Both the position numbers and the translations under genes were made by a program. A DNA stretch of 64,000 nt from Phytoseiulus persimilis (taxonomy: Eukaryota > Arthropoda > Arachnida > Mesostigmata > Phytoseiidae): contig CM075104.1 in the NCBI GenBank assembly GCA_037576195.1, positions 26,180,211 through 26,244,210 of the forward strand, in the 5' to 3' direction. Shown piece by piece: positions 14,501 through 24,311 of this stretch. The stretch's first letter is position 1. Every line of letters begins with the position of its first letter. Below the pieces are notes generated by a model that saw only the letters and a list, made by a program, of their open reading frames with translations, had not been told where the DNA came from and searched no databases.

Positions 14501-16091
14501 AGCTGGTATCCCGGAAAAAAAACTGATCCTCCAAGGTTTTACTCAGAGGCCGCACGAACCTGACGATGTCGAACAGCTCTGCTCCTGATTGTGTTCTCAT
14601 CAAGACCAAGGTCTCAATGAACCAGCAAATCTTAGTTCTCGCTCGCGGCTTCGGTCTCTTGCTGCTGTTTGCCGCCATGACTTCAACGCGCAAGTGCGGG
14701 TCGAACGATCAGAAAACACGCAATCGGTCGGCTTACGCACATCCTCATTCCTCACGCGGAGTCGGAACATAAACTGTTGTAATCATTATCAATGATACAT
14801 GCATTTGGCAGAATCGGTTCCATTTGCCGAACAGAGATAAATAGAGCATGGAGATTTTTTTCGTTATGTTTGTCATCATTAATCCAACAGAGTAAAAGTC
14901 TCGTTATGAGTCGTCATGGCGTTGTCACAACAAATGTGTTCCCGGCTGGCATGCTAGCTCATCGGTGTAACTGAAAGGCGACCATCCTGACTTACAATGC
15001 TGCGTCTATTCGGTGTTCCTAGGACGAAGCCTGGTCCGACGGCCTCGAAAACTTGGGACTATGGAGGACGAGAACATTGGTAAGATTTTTCTGGCATTTG
15101 CGTGTATCGATCAACAGCTGATCAAAATAAGCTGAGCAGTACTTGGGAGAACGTTCATCTACATCCGGAGCCAGGGATAATAGAGGAAGCCTCTGCCGGA
15201 ACAGCTACAACACATATTTTGTCTTCACAAGCCATATTCTCATTCGGTGAGGGAACTGGATCATCGCGGCTGTGAACGAGGTTTGGGCAGTGTATCGCTC
15301 AATCGGAAGCACAGCCACGCAGTATGCTGGTTTTCTTCCTCAGTACCGAATCCATATGGAATTCTCTTGTTCTCGCGATGGATAAAATGCTATATGTACC
15401 CGTCCCGATGGTTGGGGAAGCCTCGCTCAATCGGCAGCCTCTAGGCTTGCGGCAGAGGCCATGGAGCGAACGCATTCCGTGGGCTGGATTCCTTTCAACA
15501 AGTTTGGCGACATTCTTGCCCTCTACGTTGATACAGTTCGTTACCATGAGGCGCTCTTGTATCAAATTTTCCCGACGCGGCGTTGTGCCATCACTTGCCA
15601 GACAAGAAGCCGAATTGACGCTCTCGTGAGACCATCAGAACTCACTTTTGATTCTATCCCCGACGAGTTTTCGAATTCGACGGGGCGCAGGAAGGTTATC
15701 CAAGACCCCCGGAAATCTCAGTGGGCTACCGAATGTCCCGCGTGGCTTCCCAATTGAGCACAAATGCTTTAGGTTCTCAAGTTTTCAATCACAGTACTAG
15801 AGCCATTTTCTCCGCGATTCATTGCTGCGGCGCGAGCTCGTGGCATCATGAGACAAGGTAGGTAAACGAGTGAATCTCCACCTCCAATTCGTATCGAGGA
15901 TCTCTAACCCTGAGCCACATCGGGTACAGTGATGAAACATCTTTCGGACCTGGGTAGAGACTCGAAGGACATGCTCAAGGACGGCAACTGATTTTTGATC
16001 ATGGTCAAATTTTTGGTGAACAAGCCTTGCCCCTGAATGTAGAGATCCGGCTTCAAAAGTCCTCGTGGCCTACACGAGCTCGAGGAGCCGA
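14501..16091. other. No recognisable gene
   Basis: Apart from a short open stretch at about 14,301-14,500 behind a T-rich acceptor-like tract (very weak exon candidate), nothing here can be assigned. Confidence 0.35.
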
Positions 16092-17264
16092 GAAGTTCTT
16101 CTCACAGATAAACCTTCGATATCTTAAAGATTAGATCCGGCCTAAACTGTGCGTCATCGGATCTTACATCAAATGAGAGGAAAACCATCAACCGTCGTTC
16201 TAGGCTGAAAACCCCCAAAAAATATGAGCGATCTTTCATATTTGACCGCTATGACTCCTCAGGGAGTTCGCTTTCGGAAATTTCACTTATGAAAAGTTTC
16301 TCATTCCGAGCCGACTATCCGAAAACGAAGTACCCGGCTTGATCCGATAACTTTTTTTTGACCTCAAAAGTGACTGGGCGCTCATGTCCCCGCCTGAGAA
16401 CGCGCCGACAACTCGACTTCCGCAGCAGAGTGGAGAAAGTCATCGCGGCGAATGGCTCCTGGTTCGGACGAAAAACTTTGATTCATCGCGACTCTTCCGA
16501 GCTTTGATTCGACGTAGCCATCATGACTCCTGACCTGACGAGCTTTCGACGCGTTTTCCGGTGGGGACATGAGATGAGCGCCCACTGACTTTTGAGGTGA
16601 AAAAAAAGTTATCGGATCGACCCGGTTACTATGTTTTCGGGTAGTTGGGCTCAAATTGTGGAACTTTTGCGAGTGAAATTTCCGAAATCGAACTCCCTGA
16701 GGAGTTACGGGCGGTTCTCCACGGGAGCGGTCGGCAGGGGGTCGATTGAGGGGTGTCTCGTATTGAATAACGTTTCTCAGATTCGCAACCAATCCATGCG
16801 TTCTCCCCAGCGTCTTTTAGGTGGGATCGAGAGATATATTTCCGTTGTTTTTTTCCGAAATCAGTTAAGAATCGGCGATTTACTGGTAGGTTCTTTCAGG
16901 GGCCACGGATCAAAATGAGGGAAACTTCGACGAGCTCTGGAGAACGCAACACTGATCTGTTTCTTAAAAATGAAAATGTGAAAAGATGCGCCTCTCACGA
17001 CCTTTCGATCAAAGAGCAATTGTCAGATCGGATTAAGGCCGAAATACATCTAAAGACACGGAGGCCACGAAAACGTTGCAGCTGGAAGCACACTCTCTAC
17101 ACATAGCGGTCGAATATGAAAAATCGCTCATATTTTCTTTTGGGGCTTCAGCCCAGAACGACGGTCTACGTTTTTTTCACTTTTTTGATGTAGGATTCGA
17201 TGCACACCGTTCGGGCCGGATCGAATTTTCGAGATATAGAAGGTTTACTTGTAAGACGAAGTTC
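16092..17264. repeat. Large fold-back (inverted-repeat) element with nested insertion
   Basis: The left arm (16,092-16,415) is the reverse complement, with roughly 75-80% identity by eye, of a right arm that is split in two: 16,539-16,715 and 17,106-17,264. Both arms share motifs such as GATCCGATAACTTTTTTTT, the matching TCGTTCT and ATGAGCGAT segments, and CTCCTCAGGGAGTTCG near the point of interruption. The 390 bases between the right-arm halves (16,716-17,105) have no counterpart in the left arm. They are bordered on both sides by GCGGT (16,711-16,715 and 17,106-17,110), as expected for an insertion with a 5-base target duplication. The loop is 16,416-16,538. No coding capacity was seen. 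A non-autonomous fold-back DNA transposon fits; a local inverted duplication is the alternative. Confidence 0.75.
16716..17105. mobile_element. Putative insertion inside right arm of the fold-back element
   Basis: This block is absent from the left arm and is flanked by GCGGT on both sides. I see no terminal inverted repeats or coding frame, so its class is unknown. It could also be left-arm-lost sequence if the left arm suffered a deletion. Confidence 0.45.
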
Positions 17265-20200
17265 ATGAATAGTCATGTGGTTATTGGGTTGGACTATCGA
17301 GCTGTGATCTCGAAGCGACTCTTCTCAGGGTAGGCTCTGCAAACATAGTGTGAGACCAGAAACGGGTCAGACGACTGAGATCGGATAAGCGAGAAGCCGC
17401 GCGATCTACGAAGTCCCATGCGGAATCCATGTCGGGATCCGGTGTTTTCATGTCACGCGAAATCTACGAGATGATGTTCTGAGCTGAAGAAGAGATAACA
17501 ACTGGGGGAAGCCGCCCCTCGTGAAGCTCTGAAGATTTCGTTCAGAAGGTCGAGGCTTCTTCCATGCTCGGAAGCGAGGAACACACGACAGCTTTCGTTT
17601 GACTGTCGGGGAATGCCAAATAACACCGGGCGAAAACTCGGATCTCAGAAGTCGGTTGTTCGTGAGAGGTTTCGGGTCTCGTGCGCAGCGTCGGAAACCA
17701 CTCGACACTGGCACTGCACAGCCCCAACTTGAGACTGAGGACGTTCCAGTGAGGATGTCTCTCATAAGGAGTTCTACTTTACGCAGCTTTGGCGCTCCTT
17801 CGGATTATGATTGAAGAACGTCCTCCGTTACGACGAAGCTTTCCTTCAGGGGTCATGAGTTCTGATTGCCTCGACATTCTTCTCAATAAATTCCTCGCAT
17901 CCTTCAGTTGACGCCTGGGGCAAGTGAACCATCTCAATGTACACCAAGCCCCAAGCTGTTGGCTTCAAAGGGACAACGCCGTCAACTACGGAAAAGCCGA
18001 CCCAAACATCGCAAGGACCTCGTCGGAAGATGAATTAAAAGCTTGCACTGGTGCGAGCGGGGTGTAATATGAATGGACAATGGAGAATAGCTGGAGGGTT
18101 CCTTCAAGCCGAATCAGCCAGAGACTTTCTCACGTTTGGAAATCCCACAGAGAGTCAATCAGAAACCAGCAATGCGTTCGTTCGCTGCGGCGAAGACTCG
18201 GCGCATCGGAAAAGAAGATGAACAGAGCTCGGCATTGTTTGGAACTCTGAGCTCCCTCGGTATAGAGCACGCGCGTTCCTGAACCAGTTTAAGAGATTTG
18301 ATCGACATGTCCCTCAGTCGCCAAGATGAAAACCTGAGCTTTTTCTTTCTGGAGAATTCTCCAATTTGCTGCCTGCATGGTATGAAACAAGGCCGAAAGA
18401 GCCGATAAAACTCATGATGGAAGAGGAACTGCGACTTTTTGTTCGCTGCCGAGAGGTTCAGCTACCTTGTCGGGAGTGGGGGCCAAGGCAGCGTTTGTCG
18501 TGTTGGGATCCCCTCAGCGCCCTGTTTCCTCTCGATGCTCCACCCGTTCTCAGCTCACAGCTCCCGAACTTCAACTATGTGAGTGGCGGAGAGTTTGCTG
18601 AGAGTATCGAACTATCGTTGATTTCGGTCGCGCTTACACAGCGCTGAGAGCTCTGCCTCACATTCTGGAAGACGCGTTATCCAGTGACTCCTTGGTATCG
18701 AAATCCACCGCGGAAATGAGCGGTGGATCGGGCCAAGAGACAGGACTTTGCCATCGGATGCATTCCATTCCTCGCAACAGCGTTGACCCGTCGTGAACTC
18801 TCCAACGTCAAGCTCCTTCCTTCCCTGCTCGATCCATTGGAATTGAGTTTCAGCGGACGACATCGCATCGTCAAGAAAATCGAGAGAGGTCTGAATTTGC
18901 CAGTTCCAAGTTGAAAGGTCATGCGTTGACCTTCATGGAATACGTTTGGGTGATGTTCCGTTCCAAGTGTTTGTAAGGGTTCAGCCACGCGGTTCCCAGA
19001 TAGACATACATATTCAGTTATCAAGGATGGTAGTCCTTACAGCGAGTAACTTTCTACGAGCCTGTACGTTAAGTTCATGTTGTAGCGCGACGCCATCAAC
19101 CAGATGTGCCGCTGGTGTGACGAAAATACCGCAAATGCCCTATTCAGCGCGTCTGTACATGAAACACCCCCTCTTCTCTCCACATGTGTCCCTTGCTCTC
19201 GTGCTGTTAGATAAGCGCCCTCTAGCCGATGCGCTGAAAGATAAACGCCTCGTCCCAACAAACGCCCTCTCTCTTATGGACCCCGTTCAGCCGGCGCGCT
19301 GGAAAATAAGCACCCCAGCGTTTATCAGAGCATCGAAGGTACATAACATCTACTCTGCGTTTTCATTTTCACACTAAAAATGATTTCTCTTGGTACTTCA
19401 AGCGCTCATTCTTGAGTTTCCTCCATGATCCAATTGGGTGAATAGAGGAAAACGCAAATCGGTTGAATCCAGAAACTTTGATTCGGAGTCTCACGCGATT
19501 GCACAATCCGCTTTTTGACTCATTTACATCTCAAGCACAGAGTCGGACTCTGAATTCTAGAGAGATTGGAACTGCAGGGGGCACGACGAATATTGTTTTC
19601 CGCGTAGAACGACTTAGTCCTCCATGGCAGCCCCGGACGTAGACCTGCAGCCAACAGATACTCCTTTGGGGACTGTACTATTGACATTCATCCCAGGTTT
19701 TGAATGAAATCGGAATGTTTCTACTGCCTATTGGAGAAGCGGTGGATTATTATTTTCCTCCGAGGAACTCGGATGCCGAGAATCCTCCACTTCCGGGTTG
19801 AATCCATCAAAAAGTATGACTTCCAAGTGGAGAGTTTCTCTCATGAAGTTTGGTGATATTTTGACTTCTGAGATTCCGAGATGTGCTCTGATAGTCAGAC
19901 AGGGAGGCTCGTGTCAGATCTCCTGGGTGAAAAGGTGGACAAGATCTGTCACGAGCCTTCCGGAATCCCAGGAGTCTCCACCATGATTTCTTTCTCCAGG
20001 AAGGTCCCTTGTCGGGAGGAACTCGTGAACTTGAGAGGAGCATACACCTAATCCACTGTTAGAAGAGAGGTTTGAGCATCAATGCTGCGACGACGCCCGA
20101 GAGCAAGAGGCGGAATCCCATGTCGGTGGATTCGGTGCTTCCCGGTGTTACGACTCGCATTTTTTCCGGGATCCAATGAGTCCTACCATTCTGCACTGGA

Positions 20201-21594
20201 TCCAAGTCATTTCTAAATGGAACCCGGGATGCGTTTGTTCGCAGCTGAAATTCTGAGCGGTTCCGCGAGCTTCTCTGGGTCGATGCGAGAGCTCGCCTTC
20301 TGCGTATCGGAGCAACGACCGAAAATGAAACAAGTATTCTGCCGCGAGTCTGCTATCTTCCAAAGCAGACAGGCGTGATCGTTCCAGCTGAATCCAGGGG
20401 CCTCCAACAACTGAGATTTTATTAGAAGGATTGGAGCAATGGTGATGCCCAAGGTTTAAAGGAGAACATTCTCACGGAAACATGGAGATCCATGAGAATA
20501 TGATCTGACAAGTGAACATTCACTTTCGATGAATCGAGGCGCACGCCCGAGTCTGAAATGTCTTCGCAGAAAAAACGACGGAAACAATTGGTCTCCCGTG
20601 TCCCCGGAGGAGCGGAAAGTCGGGTTAGATTGATCCCTTGGGACTTCCGGATACCACAGCTCAGCCGAACCTTAACCGATCGTCCCATTGGGAAGCTCAA
20701 GACGAGACGCACATCTTGCTTCTTCAATCGACCAAGCCGGATGCCACATGTTGAAGTGACAGAAGTCCTGACCTTGTCAGGCTGTTACCGTCGGTGACTG
20801 TGTCTGTTGTTTGACGGACGAAATACTCATATGGTCGGAAAAAAAGACGTCCAATTCATGTATTAGATCCGTGTATTTCCAAGGGATAGTTCCTTTCTTG
20901 AGCTGGATTCCGGCCGTCTTTGAGGCATTTGGAAGAACAACCTAAATTTTCACACCTTCGAACTCCTTGGCAGATCCTCGCCATGTGACCGGGGGCACGG
21001 GAGACCGATTTTCCGTCTTCTTTCGGAGAACTGCCAGGTCAGCATGATTCGGAAGTGAATGTTCGCTTGTGAGAGTAGGATCAGCGGAAGTCAGCAGGCG
21101 AATCAGAACATTCTGTGACAGCAATCGAAAACGTATGTTGACATCTGACAAGCAACATTTCGAGCACGCGACAGCGGATCGTGGAGACGCGCGGCAGGAG
21201 CAATCCCATTCGAGCGATTTATCTCGTTAACGAATCTCATATTGCGACGATGACTCCCAGCCATCTGTTTTTTCAGGCCGCAAGGATCCTCGCCCAAGCT
21301 ACTCCTGCCAACAATGTTCTCCGAATATTGACTTGCTATGAGGAACTGAATCTGCAAGCCATGCTGAGGAGAACTCAGCTGAGGCTTTTGCTGTGCTCGG
21401 CGATTCTCATCCCAGGTCAGCGAGTCCAGCGAGAGAGTTCTGTCTCGGGACGATAATTTCATTTCAACATTGGTTAACACAGCTCTCGGTGCGGATCGAA
21501 GCCCCGCTGAAAGCAGGGTGAGCCTTTGGAGCAATATGGCGTCAGGGAGCAGGAAGAACACCCCAGAAAGTGTCACAATATTCCAGTATTGGGC
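17265..21594. other. No recognisable gene
   Basis: I see no gene. Three degenerate copies of a 20-base unit (GCGCTGAAAGATAAACGCC type) lie at 19,201-19,220, 19,231-19,250 and 19,296-19,315. Confidence 0.35.
19201..19315 (+). repeat. Three degenerate direct repeats (gcgctg-a-ataa-cgcc unit)
   Basis: Units at 19,201-19,220, 19,231-19,250 and 19,296-19,315 share the pattern (G/C)CTG..A.ATAA(G/A)C(G/A)CC. Spacing is 30 and 65 bases. I could not assign the unit to a known element. Confidence 0.45.
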
Positions 21595-21700
21595 AGAATC
21601 ATAATCATGATCGTGCTTATGATTATGCCCCCAGGACCAATGATTATGATCACGATTATTATCATGATCATGATCACAGTCATGGCGTAATCATGTTTTT
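21595..21700. repeat. AT-rich low-complexity palindromic tract (ATNATGAT steps)
   Basis: The tract consists of repeated ATCATGAT/ATTATGAT steps, many self-complementary, so it can form small hairpins. It also reads as a His/Asp/Tyr-rich peptide, but this is a by-product of the repeat. It ends in a T run and CAG immediately before the tandem units that start at 21,713. Confidence 0.6.
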
Positions 21701-21712
21701 TTTTTCAGGGAT

Positions 21713-22070
21713 AGGATTTTCGGGATGGTTGAAGCGCGGTCGGGGGTTTTCGGGGTCGGTGAGCGCGATGCAGTTGTCAGTTTCCCCCCATCTCTGACCC
21801 AGCGCGGAATTCGTTGAGGAGGTCACATTCATGATGTGATCTTGCCGTCGACATGAGCTTTTCTGGGGAACCGAGATTTTTGGGGCAGTTTACACGTAGT
21901 CGGGGGTTTTCGGGGTCGCTGAATCGGAATTCGTCGAGGAGACCAGATTCATGATCGTGATCTCGGCGTCGTCATCGGACTTTCATTTCGTCCTGGGTAA
22001 CCAAGATTCCAGGGGCGGTTCAAACAAGGTCGGGGGCTTTCGGGATCGGTCATCAGAATGCTGGTTTTGG
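21713..22070 (+). repeat. Three tandem copies of a GTCGGGGGTTTTCGGGG-containing unit
   Basis: The core GTCGGGGGTTTTCGGGGTCG starts at 21,739 and 21,899, and a variant starts at 22,029, giving spacings of 160 and 130 bases. The inter-core parts are also related: GGAATTCGT, then GAGGAG, then ATTCATGAT, occur in copies 1 and 2. An inverted relative of the 5' part of the unit lies at 23,245-23,290. Confidence 0.7.
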
Positions 22071-22402
22071 TTCCGCCCGGATGCAGAAATCTTTGATGAC
22101 GAGTTAAGGTAATAATGATGGAGAACTACGCTCACGTGGACTGTAGCCACACAGGGATTTGTCCAATTCACTCTTGGCCGCTTTGCGAATACTGGTCGAG
22201 TTACGAGCAAGCTAAGAGATCAGCGAAGAACGCAATCAAAGAATTATCAACAGACGTGCCATACTAGAACGAGTCCGCGAAGACAAGGTTCCAGCCCGAC
22301 ATTTTCTCCTGTCAGAGTCGTTAGAGTCCCTTGAACATGCGTACATGGCGCGTAGGACTAGGTTTGCGTAAGACTAGGGTAAACATGGGTTGTGGTCGAC
22401 AG

Positions 22403-22680
22403 GCTCAGATGAGAAGGCAGCCGTCGACACACCTGTCCCACGGGTCCCTCCCCTCGTTCGTTCGGCTTCGCCATGTTGCCAGGGATCCGAACGGAACCGG
22501 GCGAATCCCGTCTCACCCCCGACCAGGCACGACTACGACAACTTCGACGTGGAGCCCATGGAGGTGTCAACGGCATCATCGTCGTCAGCCACAGGGCCCT
22601 CCTGGATGACAACGTCCGACCCCGCAGAAAACCTCAGAAGGCAGTACCTCCACGATCGGGATACAGAGCTCCGACACTAG
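22403..22680 (+). CDS. Candidate terminal exon, unrecognised protein
   Basis: After GTGGTCGACAG (possible acceptor) a frame stays open to TAG at 22,678-22,680. Codon third positions are strongly G/C and the peptide is Pro/Ser/Thr-rich. It ends with an acidic and basic tail (MEVSTASSSS, then NLRRQYLHDRDTELRH). The codon use is the best evidence. I found no partner exon or family. It lies inside a repeat island, so it may also be part of a transposon or a chance frame. Confidence 0.27.
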
Positions 22681-23244
22681 CGTATCTCAGCCCCCTTCAG
22701 AGAACTCGACACGGCACTGCCAGCGCTTAGATTGAACGATCATTTCCCTACGGAACAATGATGAACGCGCTGAAGTCGAATCAGCCAATCGGTGCGAACT
22801 TCAGAAACGAGTACTGCTCCGCAATTACTCAATCGCTGCTTCAATATAACTCAATATCAATCGCTGAGGGTTATGATTGAACCGTGCATTCCTTCTTCTT
22901 AGCGTGTCCCATGGCTCTGATCAGAGAATAATCAGGAAACGCCCTGATCTTACACGAGCGCTCATGAGAACCTCTAGTGTTTTCTGTCTGTTTGGATGAA
23001 ACCCCTATACGTGGACTCGTAGTGAAAATCGAGTGTCAAAACTCCGCGTATGCAGCATCAGTGGATTGTTTGTGGAGTAATATAAAATATCAGCACGCTG
23101 GCCGGGAACAGACGGTGCTGTTCTCAGTTTCCAATTATCGTTGACCCAGTAGCAGGGTTTATCAACATCCAAACCGATTGAGGATAACGAGTTTCTCATC
23201 AGGATAGATGTATCGAGTGAAACCAATACCTGCATCGTAATCAG

Positions 23245-23290
23245 CGGTCCCAAAAACCCCCGACTACGTTTCAACCATCCCCGAAATCCT
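23245..23290 (-). repeat. Inverted copy of the 21.7 kb repeat unit
   Basis: The reverse complement of this segment matches 21,713-21,761 in about four of five positions, including GGATGGTTGAA and AGTCGGGGGTTTTT. With the copies at 21.7-22.1 kb it brackets about 1.5 kb, as terminal inverted repeats of a decayed DNA transposon would. Confidence 0.6.
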
Positions 23291-23355
23291 GTTTAAGAAA
23301 AAATCCTCTGGTTACGGATATGAATACTGCAAACTCGTGTTTCAATGATCCAGAT

Positions 23356-23570
23356 CAGTGGTTCTCAAACTCCACTGAGCCATCGACCCCCTCAGCGACT
23401 TCGTTGAAGTTCATGGACTGCCGCCCCCCAGGGGGTCGACCGTCGACCCTTGATCCACCTACTTGGACGCCAAGAAGTATGGTCAAATCCACCCCGGCAT
23501 CACCTCTGTAAACCGGAGACCGGCCATCGACCCCCTGGGGGTCGATGAGCGACCACTTTGAGAACCACTG
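23356..23570. mobile_element. hAT-type MITE (215 bases)
   Basis: The ends are perfect 14-base inverted repeats, CAGTGGTTCTCAAA at 23,356-23,369 and TTTGAGAACCACTG at 23,557-23,570. This is the classic hAT-superfamily terminus. The 8 flanking bases on each side (ATCCAGAT and ATCTAGAA) agree at 6 of 8 positions, consistent with a mutated 8-base hAT target duplication. The interior is GC-rich and partly palindromic (GGGGGTCGAC, CCATCGACCCCCT) with no coding capacity. It is therefore a non-autonomous copy mobilised by an unknown hAT transposase. Confidence 0.8.
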
Positions 23571-24155
23571 ATCTAGAACATAATCATGATTTGCCCAACA
23601 CTACGATATTCGCGGATATCGAAGCCGTTTCATGTTCAGTCCTCGTCGTGCAGACGATCAGAGAGTTAATCCAACTCGAATCGCTCGGGCACACAAGAAT
23701 GCATTGGTATAGTGATCGAGTGGAACTCTGGCTCAAAAACAGAATCTTGAGACCGCGAGTGGATCCCGTTACAGTATAAGATCGATAAGATTTGATCACT
23801 CTTGACCCCAAGGTGATTCGAGCAGTCCCCAAGTTCAAGCTCTCAGACATTCTTCGCCCATACGTAGATTAGCATTAGATTAGCGCCACGATCACACGAC
23901 AATGCATACTGCCGCGCGGAGTTTTCCAAACTCTTCCAAGACTCAACACTCTCACTATATGGAAACGAGCACAGGATCGGTTTCCGACACCAGATTTGAC
24001 GGGGAAGTATCGATGTTAGTGTCGTGAGACGAGCCGCTCAGCTGCGCTCGAACGGCTGCGATCGTGTCTATTTGTCCATGTGATACGGAGGTTTCCGGCG
24101 CATCCTCTGAAAAACCACTCTGAAATATGAGCGGAAAATCTCGAGGCTGATTTGA
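23571..24155. other. No gene seen; downstream of the minus-strand gene
   Basis: Nothing is recognisable here. The stretch lies past the probable poly(A) signal of the minus-strand gene. Confidence 0.35.
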
Positions 24156-24161
24156 TTTATT
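24156..24161 (-). terminator. Poly(A) signal AATAAA, minus strand
   Basis: TTTATT on the plus strand reads AATAAA on the minus strand, 151 bases after the stop codon of the 1,024-residue gene. Confidence 0.55.
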
Positions 24162-24311
24162 CCAAACTCTCTGGGAATAACGAACCGATTCGGACTCGGC
24201 ATATCGTCTCTTCGACATGACTTCTCCACCGCCTTTCGCGACTGTGAAGGCTGAGCCTGTGTTGCGTCACGCAAACAATGGTGACTGTCGTGTCGTAGCA
24301 ACCTCAATCAG

